From positions 1,236,001 through 1,300,000 of the forward strand of contig JADJTL010000001.1 of assembly GCA_016711215.1 (NCBI GenBank): 64,000 nucleotides of DNA, in the 5' to 3' direction. Positions within the stretch are counted from its first letter, which is position 1; every line of letters begins with the position of its first letter. The notes under the pieces are model-generated. The model did no database searches. It was not told where the DNA came from and saw nothing but the letters and a program-made list of their open reading frames with translations. A program made the translations under genes and the position numbers. Origin of the DNA: Pseudomonadota bacterium. GTDB lineage: Bacteria; Myxococcota_A; Polyangia; GCA-2747355. Shown one piece after another: positions 34,508-45,364 of this stretch.

Positions 34508-36244
34508 ATGGGCGTCGAAGCATCGGAGCACGCGCCGCGCGGCGCCGCAGCCAGCGGCCTGCTCAAGGCTTGTCCGCAGTGCGATGCACGCTACCCGTCC
34601 TACGCGAACTTCTGTCCCGCCGATGGCCAGCGGCTACGGGCGCTCGACGATGGGCTCGACGATGGGCTCGACGATGGGCTCAACGATGCGCCGGATCCGT
34701 GGCTTGGGCGGCTGCTCGACACGCGCTACCGCGTCGAGTCCTGGCTCGGACATGGGGGCATGGGCGTGGTCTACGCGGCGCGCCACGTGATCCTCGATAA
34801 GCCGGTGGCGATCAAGCTGCTGCGTGCCGATCTCTGCCGCGATCAGACCCTCGTCGAGCGCTTCTTCCGCGAGGCGCGCGCGGCCTCGCGTATCGGACAT
34901 CCAAACATCGTCGATGTCACCGACTCGGGCGTGCTGCCCAATGGCCAGCACTTCCTCGTGATGGAGCGGCTGATCGGCTGCACGATGGCCGCCGAGCTGG
35001 AGCGCGCCGGGCTCGGCGCAGCGCTGCTCCCGCTCGAGCGCGTGCTCGATCTCGCCCGGCAAATGGCCCACGGACTCGCCGCCGCGCATTCCAAGGGCAT
35101 CGTGCACCGCGATCTCAAGCCGGCCAATATCTTCATCGTCAACTCGCAGAGCCTTCGCAGCAGCGCGTCCTCGCCGGGCTACCGCAGTGATTTCGTCAAG
35201 CTGCTCGATTTTGGCATCGCCAGGTTCGTCAGCCGGCGGACGCGCTTGACGCAGCAGGGGAGCATCTTCGGCACCCCGCAGTACATGTCGCCCGAGCAGG
35301 CGACCGGGGACGACGCCGACCATCGGGGGGATATCTACGCCCTCGGTTGCATGCTCTACGAGCTGCTGAGCGGTGCACCTCCCTTCGTCGCCGAAACCTT
35401 CGCTGGAACGCTCCACCAGCAGATCAGCGCAACCCCACGGCCGCTGTCGGTTGTAGCGCCAGCCCGAGCGCTGCCGACCGCGCTCGAGCAGGGCGTGCTG
35501 CGCATGCTGGCCAAGCGGCCCGAGGAGCGCTTCGCCAACGCGAACGAGGTCGCCGCGCTGATCGACGGCTGCGTGGGGGCAGGGCTCAATCGCCCGCCGC
35601 GGGGCGCGTCGGCGAGGCTGGCGCTACCCACCGCCGAGCGCGGGCCGCCGGTCGATCAGCCCCCGCTCGCGCGTGCGGGTTGGCGCGCTGCGCGCCGCGC
35701 CAGCCTCGCCCTCGCACTCGGCGCGCTGGTCCTCGCCGCAGCGGCCGCTGGCTGGTGGCGCCAGCGCGAAGGGGGGGCCCGCGACGCCACCTTCACGACG
35801 ACGCCGCTCCGCGCTGCGCCGGCGCCCCGCGTGTATCGGGCGCGCGCCGGCGATCGCCAGGAGGAGGGTCGTGGCACTCTCCTCCTGGAGACACGACCAC
35901 CGGGAGCGAGCGTCAGTGTCGCGGGCAGAGCGCTCGGGCGCACCCCTCTGAGCCTCTCGGTGCCCATGACGGCGGTGACGCCTTTCGCCTTCCAGAAGGG
36001 CGGCTATCGGGTCGAACGCCGGGCCATCACCGCCACGGTGGGCACCAGCGCCTGGGTCATCACCCTGCGCCGACTTCCACAAGAGGCGGGGGCCTCGGCC
36101 CCGCGCGGCGGGCCCTCGGTCGTCCCTGAGGCGCGTATGGCACCGCGCGCGCGCGCGCGACCGAAGCGGGCCGACCTGCGCGACCCTTTCGGCGTGCAGG
36201 GTCCCCAGGGCCAGCAACCTGCGGCGATCCGAACGTCGCGCTGA
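34508..36244 (+). CDS. Ser/Thr protein kinase with zinc-ribbon and PEGA domain
   Basis: The 578-residue protein begins with a zinc-ribbon-like segment (CPQCDARYPSYANFCPADG), then a short LDDG repeat linker. The Hanks-type kinase follows: GHGGMGVVY, VAIKLL, HRDLKPANIF, LLDFGIARF and the TPQYMSPEQATG activation region, so it is catalytically intact. A single membrane segment (about 398-418) and a C-terminal PEGA-like domain (LLLETRPPGASVSVAGRALG) suggest the PEGA part is outside the cytoplasm. GAGGAG lies just before ATG 34508. The next kinase gene follows at 36338. Confidence 0.9.
   Translation: MGVEASEHAPRGAAASGLLKACPQCDARYPSYANFCPADGQRLRALDDGLDDGLDDGLNDAPDPWLGRLLDTRYRVESWLGHGGMGVVYAARHVILDKPVAIKLLRADLCRDQTLVERFFREARAASRIGHPNIVDVTDSGVLPNGQHFLVMERLIGCTMAAELERAGLGAALLPLERVLDLARQMAHGLAAAHSKGIVHRDLKPANIFIVNSQSLRSSASSPGYRSDFVKLLDFGIARFVSRRTRLTQQGSIFGTPQYMSPEQATGDDADHRGDIYALGCMLYELLSGAPPFVAETFAGTLHQQISATPRPLSVVAPARALPTALEQGVLRMLAKRPEERFANANEVAALIDGCVGAGLNRPPRGASARLALPTAERGPPVDQPPLARAGWRAARRASLALALGALVLAAAAAGWWRQREGGARDATFTTTPLRAAPAPRVYRARAGDRQEEGRGTLLLETRPPGASVSVAGRALGRTPLSLSVPMTAVTPFAFQKGGYRVERRAITATVGTSAWVITLRRLPQEAGASAPRGGPSVVPEARMAPRARARPKRADLRDPFGVQGPQGQQPAAIRTSR
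34643..34690. repeat. Four-copy 12-bp tandem repeat in the kinase linker
   Basis: CTCGACGATGGG is repeated at 34643, 34655 and 34667; the fourth unit at 34679 differs at two bases. It encodes LDDG repeats between the zinc-ribbon and kinase domains. The unit length keeps frame, so copy-number changes would alter only linker length. Confidence 0.85.
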
Positions 36245-36337
36245 GGCCGGCCAACTCGACAGCCGGGCGATCGTGCATGCTAGGATGCGCGATCTCGATG
36301 TGCCGCGCGCCTGCCGCGTGCGCCGCTAGGGCGGGGG

Positions 36338-37897
<1,560 letters not shown>

Positions 37898-37951
37898 CTG
37901 AAGAGGCCTTTCGAGTGGCCCGCCGGGCCTGATCCCTTGCTCCGTGCTCGC

Positions 37952-40072
37952 TCAGCGTCGTGGACGACGCCCGCGCCCACGGCTCGCGCCCTCGGAGGCG
38001 CGCGCGCGCTCGACGCGCAGCGTCTGCTCCCCGTAAGGCTTGCCGTTCAGCGCCTCGACCGCCTGATCAACGATCCGCTCGTGGAGCAGAATATGGCAAT
38101 GCCGGTCCTGCTGGTTGACGGGCCCGATCTCGTCCGCCCGCAGCCCGGCCTCGAGCTGAATGAAGCTCGTCAGATCCTCGACCCGCACACCATGCTGACG
38201 TCCGACATTGACGAAGACGCGCGTCAGCTCGGCCGTCGGAGGGGTCAGGGCGGCCGGCGCCGCGCTGGCCGTGGCATCGCTGAGGTCGAAGGTCTCGAAA
38301 TACTCGACGTCTCCGGCACCGGTGGTCACGCTCTCGCGCGCACCAACGTCCTCCTGGCTGGCAGTCGGGAGCCGCTCACCCTCGCTATTCGCAGGAGCGC
38401 GACGCCGTCGCCGGGGCGCCTCGCCCGCGGCGCCTTCGCGGCGGAGAGCGACAGCCCCAGCCGTCGAAGCCGGCCCTGAAAGCGGCGCCGCCCGCGCTGC
38501 CGGGGCTGCCTCCTCGCCACCAGCTGGGGCGGCGGCCACCGCGGCGCGCGCTGGCTCCTCCGCGGGCGTAGCCTCCCGGGCGGAGTGGTCGCTCTCGCTC
38601 CGTGCTCCCCCACGACGCCCGCCTCGCCGCGGGCGCCGATCCGCGTCGCCGCGGGCGACCTCCTCGCGCGCCTCCGTCGCCGCTGCCCGTGGCGGGTCTG
38701 CCGCTGCCAAGGCCGAGCCGAGCAGCTGCGCCAGCAGCTGCTCGCCGTCCTCGCTCGACTGGATGCGACGCAGCAGCCTCAGCAAGGTCGGTGCCGCGGC
38801 CTGCTCCCGGTAGCGCGCGCGCAAACGCTCGAGCTGTTCGCCCTCACGCCGACTCGAGAGCTCCTCGGCCGACGGCAGATGACGATGCTCCGGGGTTATC
38901 TTGTGGATCAGCTTGACGTAGTAGAGGCTGCCGACCTCGCGCGGCGAGACCAGCGAGACCGCAATGCCGCTCCGTCCGGCGCGCCCCGTGCGCCCAGTGC
39001 GGTGCACGTAGACGTCCGCAGATTCGGGGAAGTCGTAGTTGATGACATGGCTCAGCTCGGGCAGGTCGATACCGCGCGCCGCCACGTCGGTGGCGACGAG
39101 ATATTGCACCTGGCCGGCACGCATGCGCGTCATCACCTGTTCGCGCTCCCCCTGGCCGAGGTCGCTGCTGATCCCCTCGGCGCGAAAGCCGCGCTGCGAG
39201 AGGAAATTCGCCAGGCGGGCGGTTTCGTCGCGGGTATTGCAGAAGATCAGCGCGCGATGAGGCTGCTCGTAGTCGAGCACGCGCAGCAGGTCCTCGCTGC
39301 GTCCGCCGCCGCTGATCTGATAACAGACGTGGTCGATCTCGCGCACGCCGACGAAGTCCTGCGAGAGGTAGAGGCGCTCGGGATCCCGCAGGTAGCGGTC
39401 GATCAGCCGCTGAATCTCGCCGGGAATGGTCGCCGAGAAGAGCAGCGTCTGACGCTCGCGCGGCAGGCGCTCGAGGATCGCGTTGAGCTCCTCCTGAAAG
39501 CCCATCGAGAGCATTTCGTCGCACTCATCGAGCACCAACGTCCGCAGCGCGCGCGGCGAGAGGGTACCGCGCCGCAGGTGGTCGAGCACACGACCGGGCG
39601 TGCCGATAATCACCTGCGCGCCCTCGGCGAGCAGGCGGGCCTGGGGCGGAAGCGCGGCGCCGCCATAGATCGCGACGCAGACCGTCCCCTTGACGGCAGC
39701 GACCCGCGCACATTCGCGATGCACCTGCATCGCCAGCTCGCGGGTGGGGGCGAGGATCAAGGCCTGTGCTTCGCGCCGGTCGACATCGACCAAGCGCTCG
39801 ACGAGCGGGATCGCGAAGGCGGCGGTCTTGCCGCTGCCCGTGCGGCTTTGCACCAGGAGATCGCGGCCAGCGAGCGCGAGGGGCACGGTCTGCGCCTGGA
39901 CCGCGGTCGGCGCGCTGAAGCCCATCTCGGTCAAGGCCGCGACGAGCGTCTCGCTGAGGCCGAGCTCCTCGAAGCTGATCGAGGGCGCTGGGTCGTTCGT
40001 CGTGGCGAGCTCCGCGGTCGTCGGCTCGGGGTTCGTCATCGGAGAAGGAATCATCGGCTCAGTTGGGGTCAC
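37952..40072 (-). CDS. deaD: DEAD-box RNA helicase with DbpA-like RNA-binding domain
   Basis: The 706-residue protein has the RNA-helicase core: Q motif, SRTGSGKTAAFAIP (Walker A), APTRELAMQ, TPGRVLDH, motif II reading DECD rather than DEAD, SATIPGE, IFCNTRDE, TDVAARGIDLPE and HRTGRTGRAG. A long Arg/Ala-rich, probably disordered linker follows. The C-terminal segment (RVFVNVGRQHGVRVEDLTSFIQ) resembles the DbpA RNA-binding domain found in DeaD/CsdA. The end is Arg-rich. The symbol is given by domain order; another DbpA-domain helicase is possible. It overlaps the next minus-strand gene by 14 bases. Confidence 0.88.
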   Translation of the reverse strand: MTPTEPMIPSPMTNPEPTTAELATTNDPAPSISFEELGLSETLVAALTEMGFSAPTAVQAQTVPLALAGRDLLVQSRTGSGKTAAFAIPLVERLVDVDRREAQALILAPTRELAMQVHRECARVAAVKGTVCVAIYGGAALPPQARLLAEGAQVIIGTPGRVLDHLRRGTLSPRALRTLVLDECDEMLSMGFQEELNAILERLPRERQTLLFSATIPGEIQRLIDRYLRDPERLYLSQDFVGVREIDHVCYQISGGGRSEDLLRVLDYEQPHRALIFCNTRDETARLANFLSQRGFRAEGISSDLGQGEREQVMTRMRAGQVQYLVATDVAARGIDLPELSHVINYDFPESADVYVHRTGRTGRAGRSGIAVSLVSPREVGSLYYVKLIHKITPEHRHLPSAEELSSRREGEQLERLRARYREQAAAPTLLRLLRRIQSSEDGEQLLAQLLGSALAAADPPRAAATEAREEVARGDADRRPRRGGRRGGARSESDHSAREATPAEEPARAAVAAAPAGGEEAAPAARAAPLSGPASTAGAVALRREGAAGEAPRRRRRAPANSEGERLPTASQEDVGARESVTTGAGDVEYFETFDLSDATASAAPAALTPPTAELTRVFVNVGRQHGVRVEDLTSFIQLEAGLRADEIGPVNQQDRHCHILLHERIVDQAVEALNGKPYGEQTLRVERARASEGASRGRGRRPRR

Positions 40073-40796
40073 GGGGCGGCTCCGCGGGTTGGGGGGACGG
40101 TCGGGTGAGCTGCGGGCTCACCAGCCGGCCCGCGGTGATGAGCGAGCGAGCGCGCGTTAGCTGTTGATTGAGGTGGCGCAAACGCTCCAAGTAACGGTCA
40201 ATAAAGCGGTAGACAACATCACTATACGAAAGCTGAAGCTCGTCCAGCGCGCGATGGACCTCGGCTAGCAGGTCGATGGCGGGGCTGACGCCGCGATTGG
40301 CCAGCTCCTCGAGTCGGCAGCGATGTGCGACCAGTTGCCAGCGCCAGCGCCAGCCCTCGGTCCAGTTCGCCCATTCGCCGCCAGGGTCGAAGCCGAAGCG
40401 CACGGCGCGCGCTTGCAGCGCGAAGGCCTCCTGGTGCAGCTCGGTCAGCAGCCCTTGGAGTCGGCGCTGACAGTCGATCAGCTCCTCGGGATTGTCGGCC
40501 CTGCTGCTGATGCGCGGAGCGGAGACGGCGGGCTTGTTCTCGTAAGCGCCCGCATGCGTCGCGACGACCGAAGCGGCGACCCACAGGCACAGCGCCACCG
40601 TCGCGACGAGGTGGACCACCTGCGTACCGACGCGCCAGCGCCGCACACAGCGGGGCTCAGCGCCCGCGCCGGCAGCCTGCTCGTCCAGCGCCTCGCCCAC
40701 GGACTCGCGTGCCGCTTCTCCTGCTGATTCGCTCGCTGGTTCCACTGATACCGCCGACACACTCCCCCCGCGAGCGCCCGCGCGCGGCCCCACCAT
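40059..40796 (-). CDS. Membrane-anchored protein of unknown function
   Basis: This 245-residue protein has an acidic N-terminal region and one hydrophobic helix (about 57-80, VVHLVATVALCLWVAASVV). The rest is predicted helical with a Trp-rich stretch (GGEWANWTEGWRWRWQLVAH) and ends in a Pro-rich tail. I do not recognise a family. It overlaps the helicase start by 14 bases on the same strand, which suggests co-expression. Confidence 0.6.
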   Translation of the reverse strand: MVGPRAGARGGSVSAVSVEPASESAGEAARESVGEALDEQAAGAGAEPRCVRRWRVGTQVVHLVATVALCLWVAASVVATHAGAYENKPAVSAPRISSRADNPEELIDCQRRLQGLLTELHQEAFALQARAVRFGFDPGGEWANWTEGWRWRWQLVAHRCRLEELANRGVSPAIDLLAEVHRALDELQLSYSDVVYRFIDRYLERLRHLNQQLTRARSLITAGRLVSPQLTRPSPQPAEPPRDPN

Positions 40797-40891
40797 CTAC
40801 AGCCGGCATCCCCCATCCGTCAAGCGAGGCTGCGCGACCAGCGCCCGCGCTCCGATCCCTCCCGGCAGCCTGTCGATCGCTGGCGCACCTG

Positions 40892-40923
40892 GCGACGGGA
40901 GCCATCGATCCACGGGGTGCTAG
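40892..40923. repeat. Partial second copy of the 58881-59045 palindromic element
   Basis: The sequence GCGACGGGAGC[C]ATCGATC, followed by [C]ACGGG and a GTGCTAG end, matches the minus-strand version of the left arm of the palindrome at 58881-59045 with about three differences over 28 bases. It lies at the 3' end of the gene ending at 40920, and the gene's TAG stop lies inside it. The larger copy likewise overlaps a gene end. Confidence 0.5.
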
Positions 40924-42869
40924 GACTCGGGTCGTGCCAGCCTCAGGCTGAAGCGCCCGTCGGAATCGGTGACGGCGGTGGCTCGCGGCAGGGCCAAGGG
41001 AGGCCTGGCGTCCTCCCCTTGCCGGGCCACGCTCTCGAAGGCCTGGACGGTGCATCCGCTCGCGCCGACGCCGGTCGCGTCGACGACCCGCCCGTGGAGC
41101 AGCGCGGCCTCGGGCAGCCGCAGGTCCAGGGCGTCGCGGGGCTCGCTGAGGTCGAGATCGAGTTGTGTCGTGGCGGCCAGGCTGACGGTCGCGGGCGGCC
41201 GCACCGTGAGGTCGTAGCTCCCCGGATCGACCCAAAGCGCGAAGGTCCCATCTGCCCCGCTGAGCGCGCTCGCAGATCCCTGGACGGCCGCTGTCACGGC
41301 GGCCTTGCTCGGCGTGACCGGAGCGGCCTCGATCAGCGCGCCCGCGACGATCTCGCCGCCCGGCCCACGCACCCGCCCCACGATCCGCAAGCGCTCCAGC
41401 AGCCGCAGCGGCTCCAGTGGCCGCCCGCCCGGCGCGACCGCGATGCCGCCACGGCGGAGGCTGGCCCAGCGACTGCGCGCGGGCGCGATCACCGTGATCT
41501 CGTAGCTCCGCGCCGCGTTATCCCCGGGGAGCAGCAGGAGCGTCGCGCGACCCTCGGCGTCGGTCACAGCCGCCTGCCGATGATGCGCGCGACAGCGCCC
41601 CAGCTCCGGCGGGGCCTCCAGCGCAGTGAAGTCGTCGCTGGCAAGGCTAACCTCCGCGCTGGCGACCGGGCCGCCGTCATCGCCCACGACCTGCAGGGTA
41701 TAGCCGTCGGCGGCGGGGAAGGGAGGGAGGATCAGTGGGCTCGGGAGCACGACCGGCTGCAACCCGCCCGCGCCGTCGAGCGCAGCCAAGCCCAGCAGTG
41801 CGCCACTGCATTCGACCGTCGGCAGCTGCTGCGCCGCGGCCTCGCCGCTGGTGCTCGCGTCAGCGGCGAGGCGCAGGGCATAGCGCTCGATTCCGCGTGG
41901 CAACGCCAGCGCGAAGGCGCCGAGACAGCGCTCGATCGGCGCACAGCGGCAGCGGCTCGGCTGCGCCTTGCTGCACGTGCGCCCGATCGTCGAGCGCAGG
42001 CGCGCGGCCTGACCTTCACCGACGGCGCGCAGATCGACGCTGAAGGCCAGCGGCGTGCCCGAAGCATCGAGGACCCGACCGATCATGACGATCGAGCGGT
42101 CGCGCCCGTCGAGATAGAGGTCGCGTTGCAGGTGGTCCGTCAGGCTGACGGCGGGCTCAAAAACCGGCGGGAAGCTCGGCGGACAGTCACGATCTGCGCT
42201 GCCGACACAGGCGTCGCTGTGGTCGACAGGCGAGCGCGGCACCGCGACGCCAGCGTAGCTCTGACCGCGATTGAGCAGGAACAAGAACGACCCCGCCGCC
42301 GTCGCGCCGCCGCCCGAGTGCTCGCCAAGATCCCCCTCGCCTCCCTCGACGATCGTACTGGCCTCGAGCTGCACGACGGGCCGACCGGCGATGCGTGACT
42401 TGCGCCAAACCGTGACGTCCGCCGGCAAGGGCGTCTCTGGATCGTCGGAGGCGACCACCCTGCCGCGCCAAAGGACCGCCGCGTCGAGCACGAGCTCGAG
42501 CTCCTGCGCCGCCCCGGGCAGCGCACCGAGGAACTCCTGCGCGACCCAACCGCGATCGTTTGTTGGCGGGCGAAGCTCGAGATCGACCGTTCCGGCCGCG
42601 CGGCGCACACAGCGCTGCAAACTCAAGTCGCAGATCAGGTCACCGGGACAGCCATCGAGGGTGCGGCAGACCCGGGGTGCATCGATCGCCGCGCCATCAT
42701 CGACAGCGGCACAGCCGAAGAGGCAAAGCGCGAAGGTCGGCGCTAGGAGCGCGAGACGGACGGCGGCGCTATCGCGACAGCAGGGGCGCTCCGCCGCCCA
42801 GGCCCGCAGCTGCCGCGCACGCGCCGGCCGCATCCTCGCGCCTGACCGCGCCGCGCTGGCTGACCTCAT
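40920..42869 (-). CDS. Lipoprotein with carboxypeptidase-regulatory-like domains
   Basis: The 649-residue protein has a long N-terminal leader ending in the lipobox LCLFGC. Residues about 60-85 contain a Cys-rich EGF-like or Myxococcus-type motif (CRTLDGCPGDLICDLSLQRC). The rest carries repeated beta segments of the carboxypeptidase regulatory-like (PEGA/CNA-B-like) type, such as VTDSDGRFSLRL at the end. It is likely on the cell surface. Its ATG overlaps the previous stop by four bases (42866-42869), so it is coupled to that gene. Function unknown. Confidence 0.75.
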   Translation of the reverse strand: MRSASAARSGARMRPARARQLRAWAAERPCCRDSAAVRLALLAPTFALCLFGCAAVDDGAAIDAPRVCRTLDGCPGDLICDLSLQRCVRRAAGTVDLELRPPTNDRGWVAQEFLGALPGAAQELELVLDAAVLWRGRVVASDDPETPLPADVTVWRKSRIAGRPVVQLEASTIVEGGEGDLGEHSGGGATAAGSFLFLLNRGQSYAGVAVPRSPVDHSDACVGSADRDCPPSFPPVFEPAVSLTDHLQRDLYLDGRDRSIVMIGRVLDASGTPLAFSVDLRAVGEGQAARLRSTIGRTCSKAQPSRCRCAPIERCLGAFALALPRGIERYALRLAADASTSGEAAAQQLPTVECSGALLGLAALDGAGGLQPVVLPSPLILPPFPAADGYTLQVVGDDGGPVASAEVSLASDDFTALEAPPELGRCRAHHRQAAVTDAEGRATLLLLPGDNAARSYEITVIAPARSRWASLRRGGIAVAPGGRPLEPLRLLERLRIVGRVRGPGGEIVAGALIEAAPVTPSKAAVTAAVQGSASALSGADGTFALWVDPGSYDLTVRPPATVSLAATTQLDLDLSEPRDALDLRLPEAALLHGRVVDATGVGASGCTVQAFESVARQGEDARPPLALPRATAVTDSDGRFSLRLARPES

Positions 42870-43522
42870 GGGGTCACCCCATCCTCGAGGGCAGGCGGCA
42901 GCGGCTCGATGCAGTTGAAGACCCAGAGCAGGCTGTCGCGCAGGCCGCCGGCGTTCGGTTGCCGCAAATCACTGCCGCGCCCGACAAAGCCGCTGTCGCT
43001 GACATAGAGCTCGAGGACGTGGCGGCCGAGTTCGCGATTGACCTTGTCGTCGCAGAGGCCCTCGACATCGAAGAAGTAACCGCGACGCCCGTCGAGGATG
43101 CCGCGCGGCGGCGAGTCGACGCGATCATTGTTGAGCGCCAGCGCCCGATCATAGCGCCCGTCGACGAAGGCGCGCGTGCGCAACTCCTGCTCGTCGGGAT
43201 CGATGACGATCGTGCTGAAGGTCTGCGTCGGTCTCGGGCCGCTCGTCGCGCTCTGGGGAAAGGAGAACACCTGGTCGGGCGGCGGCTGCGTATGCTCCGG
43301 GACGATCCGGGGCGCGTGCTCCTGCGGTGAGTGCAGGTCCTCGGGCAGGATGCAGCCAACCCCGCCGAAGCTCCCCGTCGCCAGCGCGCTGAGCATCGCC
43401 ATGCCCTGCAGGCGATGCAGGCGCGGTGCCAAGGCAGTCCACCACGACCGACCCGCGTTCTTCCGGGGCTTCGCGGCGCGGCGCTGCGCGAGAGGCGTCT
43501 TGCTGCCGGACATGAATGTCAT
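42866..43522 (-). CDS. Predicted lipoprotein of unknown function
   Basis: The 218-residue protein has a basic, Arg-rich N-terminal leader of about 40 residues, then MAMLSALATGSFGGVGC, which could be a lipobox. The mature part (TIVIDPDEQEL, RYDRALALNNDRVDSPPRG, LLWVFNCIEPLPPA) has no family I know. It overlaps the following lipoprotein gene by four bases. The start is uncertain because the leader is unusually long. It may be exported by the Tat path because of the RR pairs; this is a guess. Confidence 0.62.
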   Translation of the reverse strand: MTFMSGSKTPLAQRRAAKPRKNAGRSWWTALAPRLHRLQGMAMLSALATGSFGGVGCILPEDLHSPQEHAPRIVPEHTQPPPDQVFSFPQSATSGPRPTQTFSTIVIDPDEQELRTRAFVDGRYDRALALNNDRVDSPPRGILDGRRGYFFDVEGLCDDKVNRELGRHVLELYVSDSGFVGRGSDLRQPNAGGLRDSLLWVFNCIEPLPPALEDGVTP

Positions 43523-43566
43523 GTTCCGCGCTCACGTTTCCAAAAAACGACCACCCTACGCACCGC

Positions 43567-45351
43567 TCAGGACGCCGATTCCTGGGGCTCGTCGCCCCGC
43601 TCCAGGTAGCGAAAGATCGTCCGCGGGTCGACGTCCAGCTGCCGTGCCGTCTGGGTCCGATTGCCACCATTACGGATCAGCACCTCGGCCACGTAGCGCC
43701 GGGCGTAGTCCTCCTTGGCCTGGGCCAGCGGAACGACCGGCGGCAGGTCCTCGGACTTGAGGTCCAGATCGACCGCCGAGAGCAGGGGCTTCTCACTGAG
43801 GACCACGGCCCGCTTGAGGTGGTTCTCGAGCTGGCGAATGTTGCCCGGCCAGCCGTGGCGACGGACAGCCACTGCCGCATCGGCCGTCAGCCCGCGCACC
43901 TTGCTCCCCAGCTCGTCGACATAGCGATCGAGCAGGTACTTGGCGATCAACATGACGTCCTCACCACGCTCGCGCAAGGGCGGCAGATGCAGGTTCACCA
44001 CGTTGATCCGGTAGTAGAGGTCCTCGCGGAAGGCCCCTGCCGCGACCTGCTGCTGCAGGTTGCGATTGGTAGCCGCGACGACGCGGATGTCGACCGGCTC
44101 CGGGCGCGTCTCGCCGACGCGCACCACAGCTTTTTCCTGCAGCACCCGTAGCAGCTTGACCTGGAGACCCAAGGGCAGCTCGCCAATCTCGTCGAGAAAG
44201 AGCGTGCCGCCGTCGGCCGCGTGGAACTTGCCGCGCCGATGGCTGACCGCGCCAGTGAAGGCGCCTTTCGCGTGGCCGAAGAGCTCGCTCTCGATCAGGG
44301 ACTCCGGAATCGCCCCGCAGTTGATCGAGATGAAGGGCCCGCGACAGCGCGGGGAGCGTTCATGCAATTCGAGCGCGATCAGCTCCTTCCCCGTCCCGGT
44401 CTCGCCGGTGATCAGCACCGAGATATCCGTCGGTGCCACCTTCTCCACCCGTCGAAACATCTCGCGCATCGGCTCGCAGGCGCCGATCACGCGGCCAAAG
44501 CGTAGGGCGTCCAACCGCTGCTTGAGCTGCCGTCGATCGAGCTCCAGCGAGTTGATCAGCAGCGCGTTCTTGACGATCAGCGAGGCATGCGCCGAAAATC
44601 CATTGAGCAGCTCGAGCGTCGAGCGATCAAAGCTCTGCAACACGCTGTCATTGCCGAGATAGATCAGGCCGAGCAAGGTGTCCTGGTCGAGCAGCGGCAC
44701 GCATAAGACCGAGGCGAGGCGCAGGCGCAGCACTGAGCGCGCGGCGCCGAGTTCGGCATCCTGCGCCACGTCGCTCACCAGCAGCGGCTGCCGCGTGCGC
44801 ACGACGCGGGCGATGATCGAGTCGCTGAGCTGATCGATCGCGTCCTCGAGCGACTCCTGCTCGACATTGCGCGCCACACTGATGCGCGGCACGTCACCAT
44901 CGAGCAGCACGAGGAAGGCGCGCTGCGCGTGCGTCACGGCAATCACGGCGTCGAGGAGCTGCTCCAGGAGCTCCGGTAGTTCGTACTGCCGGAGCAGCCG
45001 GCTCGAGAACTCGAAGAACCTCCGGTAGGTCGCATCGCTCTCCGCCTTGGCCAGCGGCGCTGGCTCATCGTGCAGGCCAAAGACAAGCTCGCTGCCGCCG
45101 ATGCGCAGCCGATCGCCGTGCCGCAGCTCATGACGCGGACGGCGCTTACCGCCGACCCAAAGCTCCGCCTTGCCGATCGCGGCGATCTCGTACGCGCGGC
45201 CGTCGCACCGCAGGTGGCAGTGGGTCTCCGCCACGCTCGGATCCCCGACCGTGATGTCGCAATCCGCCCCGCGACCGACGGAGGTCAGGTTGCGGCATAA
45301 GGGGTGCGCGGTGCTGACACCGTCCGGGAGGATCACGCGCAGTGTCGCCAT
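43567..45351 (-). CDS. FHA-GAF-sigma54 activator
   Basis: This 594-residue regulator has an N-terminal FHA domain (about 1-95; SVGRGADCDITVGDPSVAE), which binds phosphothreonine peptides, then a GAF domain (about 110-270). The AAA+ domain follows with GETGTGKELIALELHE, the sigma54 contact GAFTGAVS and FLDEIGELPLGLQ. A C-terminal Fis-type helix-turn-helix (RNGGNRTQTARQLDVDPRTIFRYL) ends it. It therefore should activate RpoN-dependent promoters, probably in response to a Ser/Thr kinase. The kinase gene 46291-48150 lies upstream on the same strand, making it a plausible partner (inference). Confidence 0.93.
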   Translation of the reverse strand: MATLRVILPDGVSTAHPLCRNLTSVGRGADCDITVGDPSVAETHCHLRCDGRAYEIAAIGKAELWVGGKRRPRHELRHGDRLRIGGSELVFGLHDEPAPLAKAESDATYRRFFEFSSRLLRQYELPELLEQLLDAVIAVTHAQRAFLVLLDGDVPRISVARNVEQESLEDAIDQLSDSIIARVVRTRQPLLVSDVAQDAELGAARSVLRLRLASVLCVPLLDQDTLLGLIYLGNDSVLQSFDRSTLELLNGFSAHASLIVKNALLINSLELDRRQLKQRLDALRFGRVIGACEPMREMFRRVEKVAPTDISVLITGETGTGKELIALELHERSPRCRGPFISINCGAIPESLIESELFGHAKGAFTGAVSHRRGKFHAADGGTLFLDEIGELPLGLQVKLLRVLQEKAVVRVGETRPEPVDIRVVAATNRNLQQQVAAGAFREDLYYRINVVNLHLPPLRERGEDVMLIAKYLLDRYVDELGSKVRGLTADAAVAVRRHGWPGNIRQLENHLKRAVVLSEKPLLSAVDLDLKSEDLPPVVPLAQAKEDYARRYVAEVLIRNGGNRTQTARQLDVDPRTIFRYLERGDEPQESAS

Positions 45352-45364
45352 CCTCGGGCCTCCT

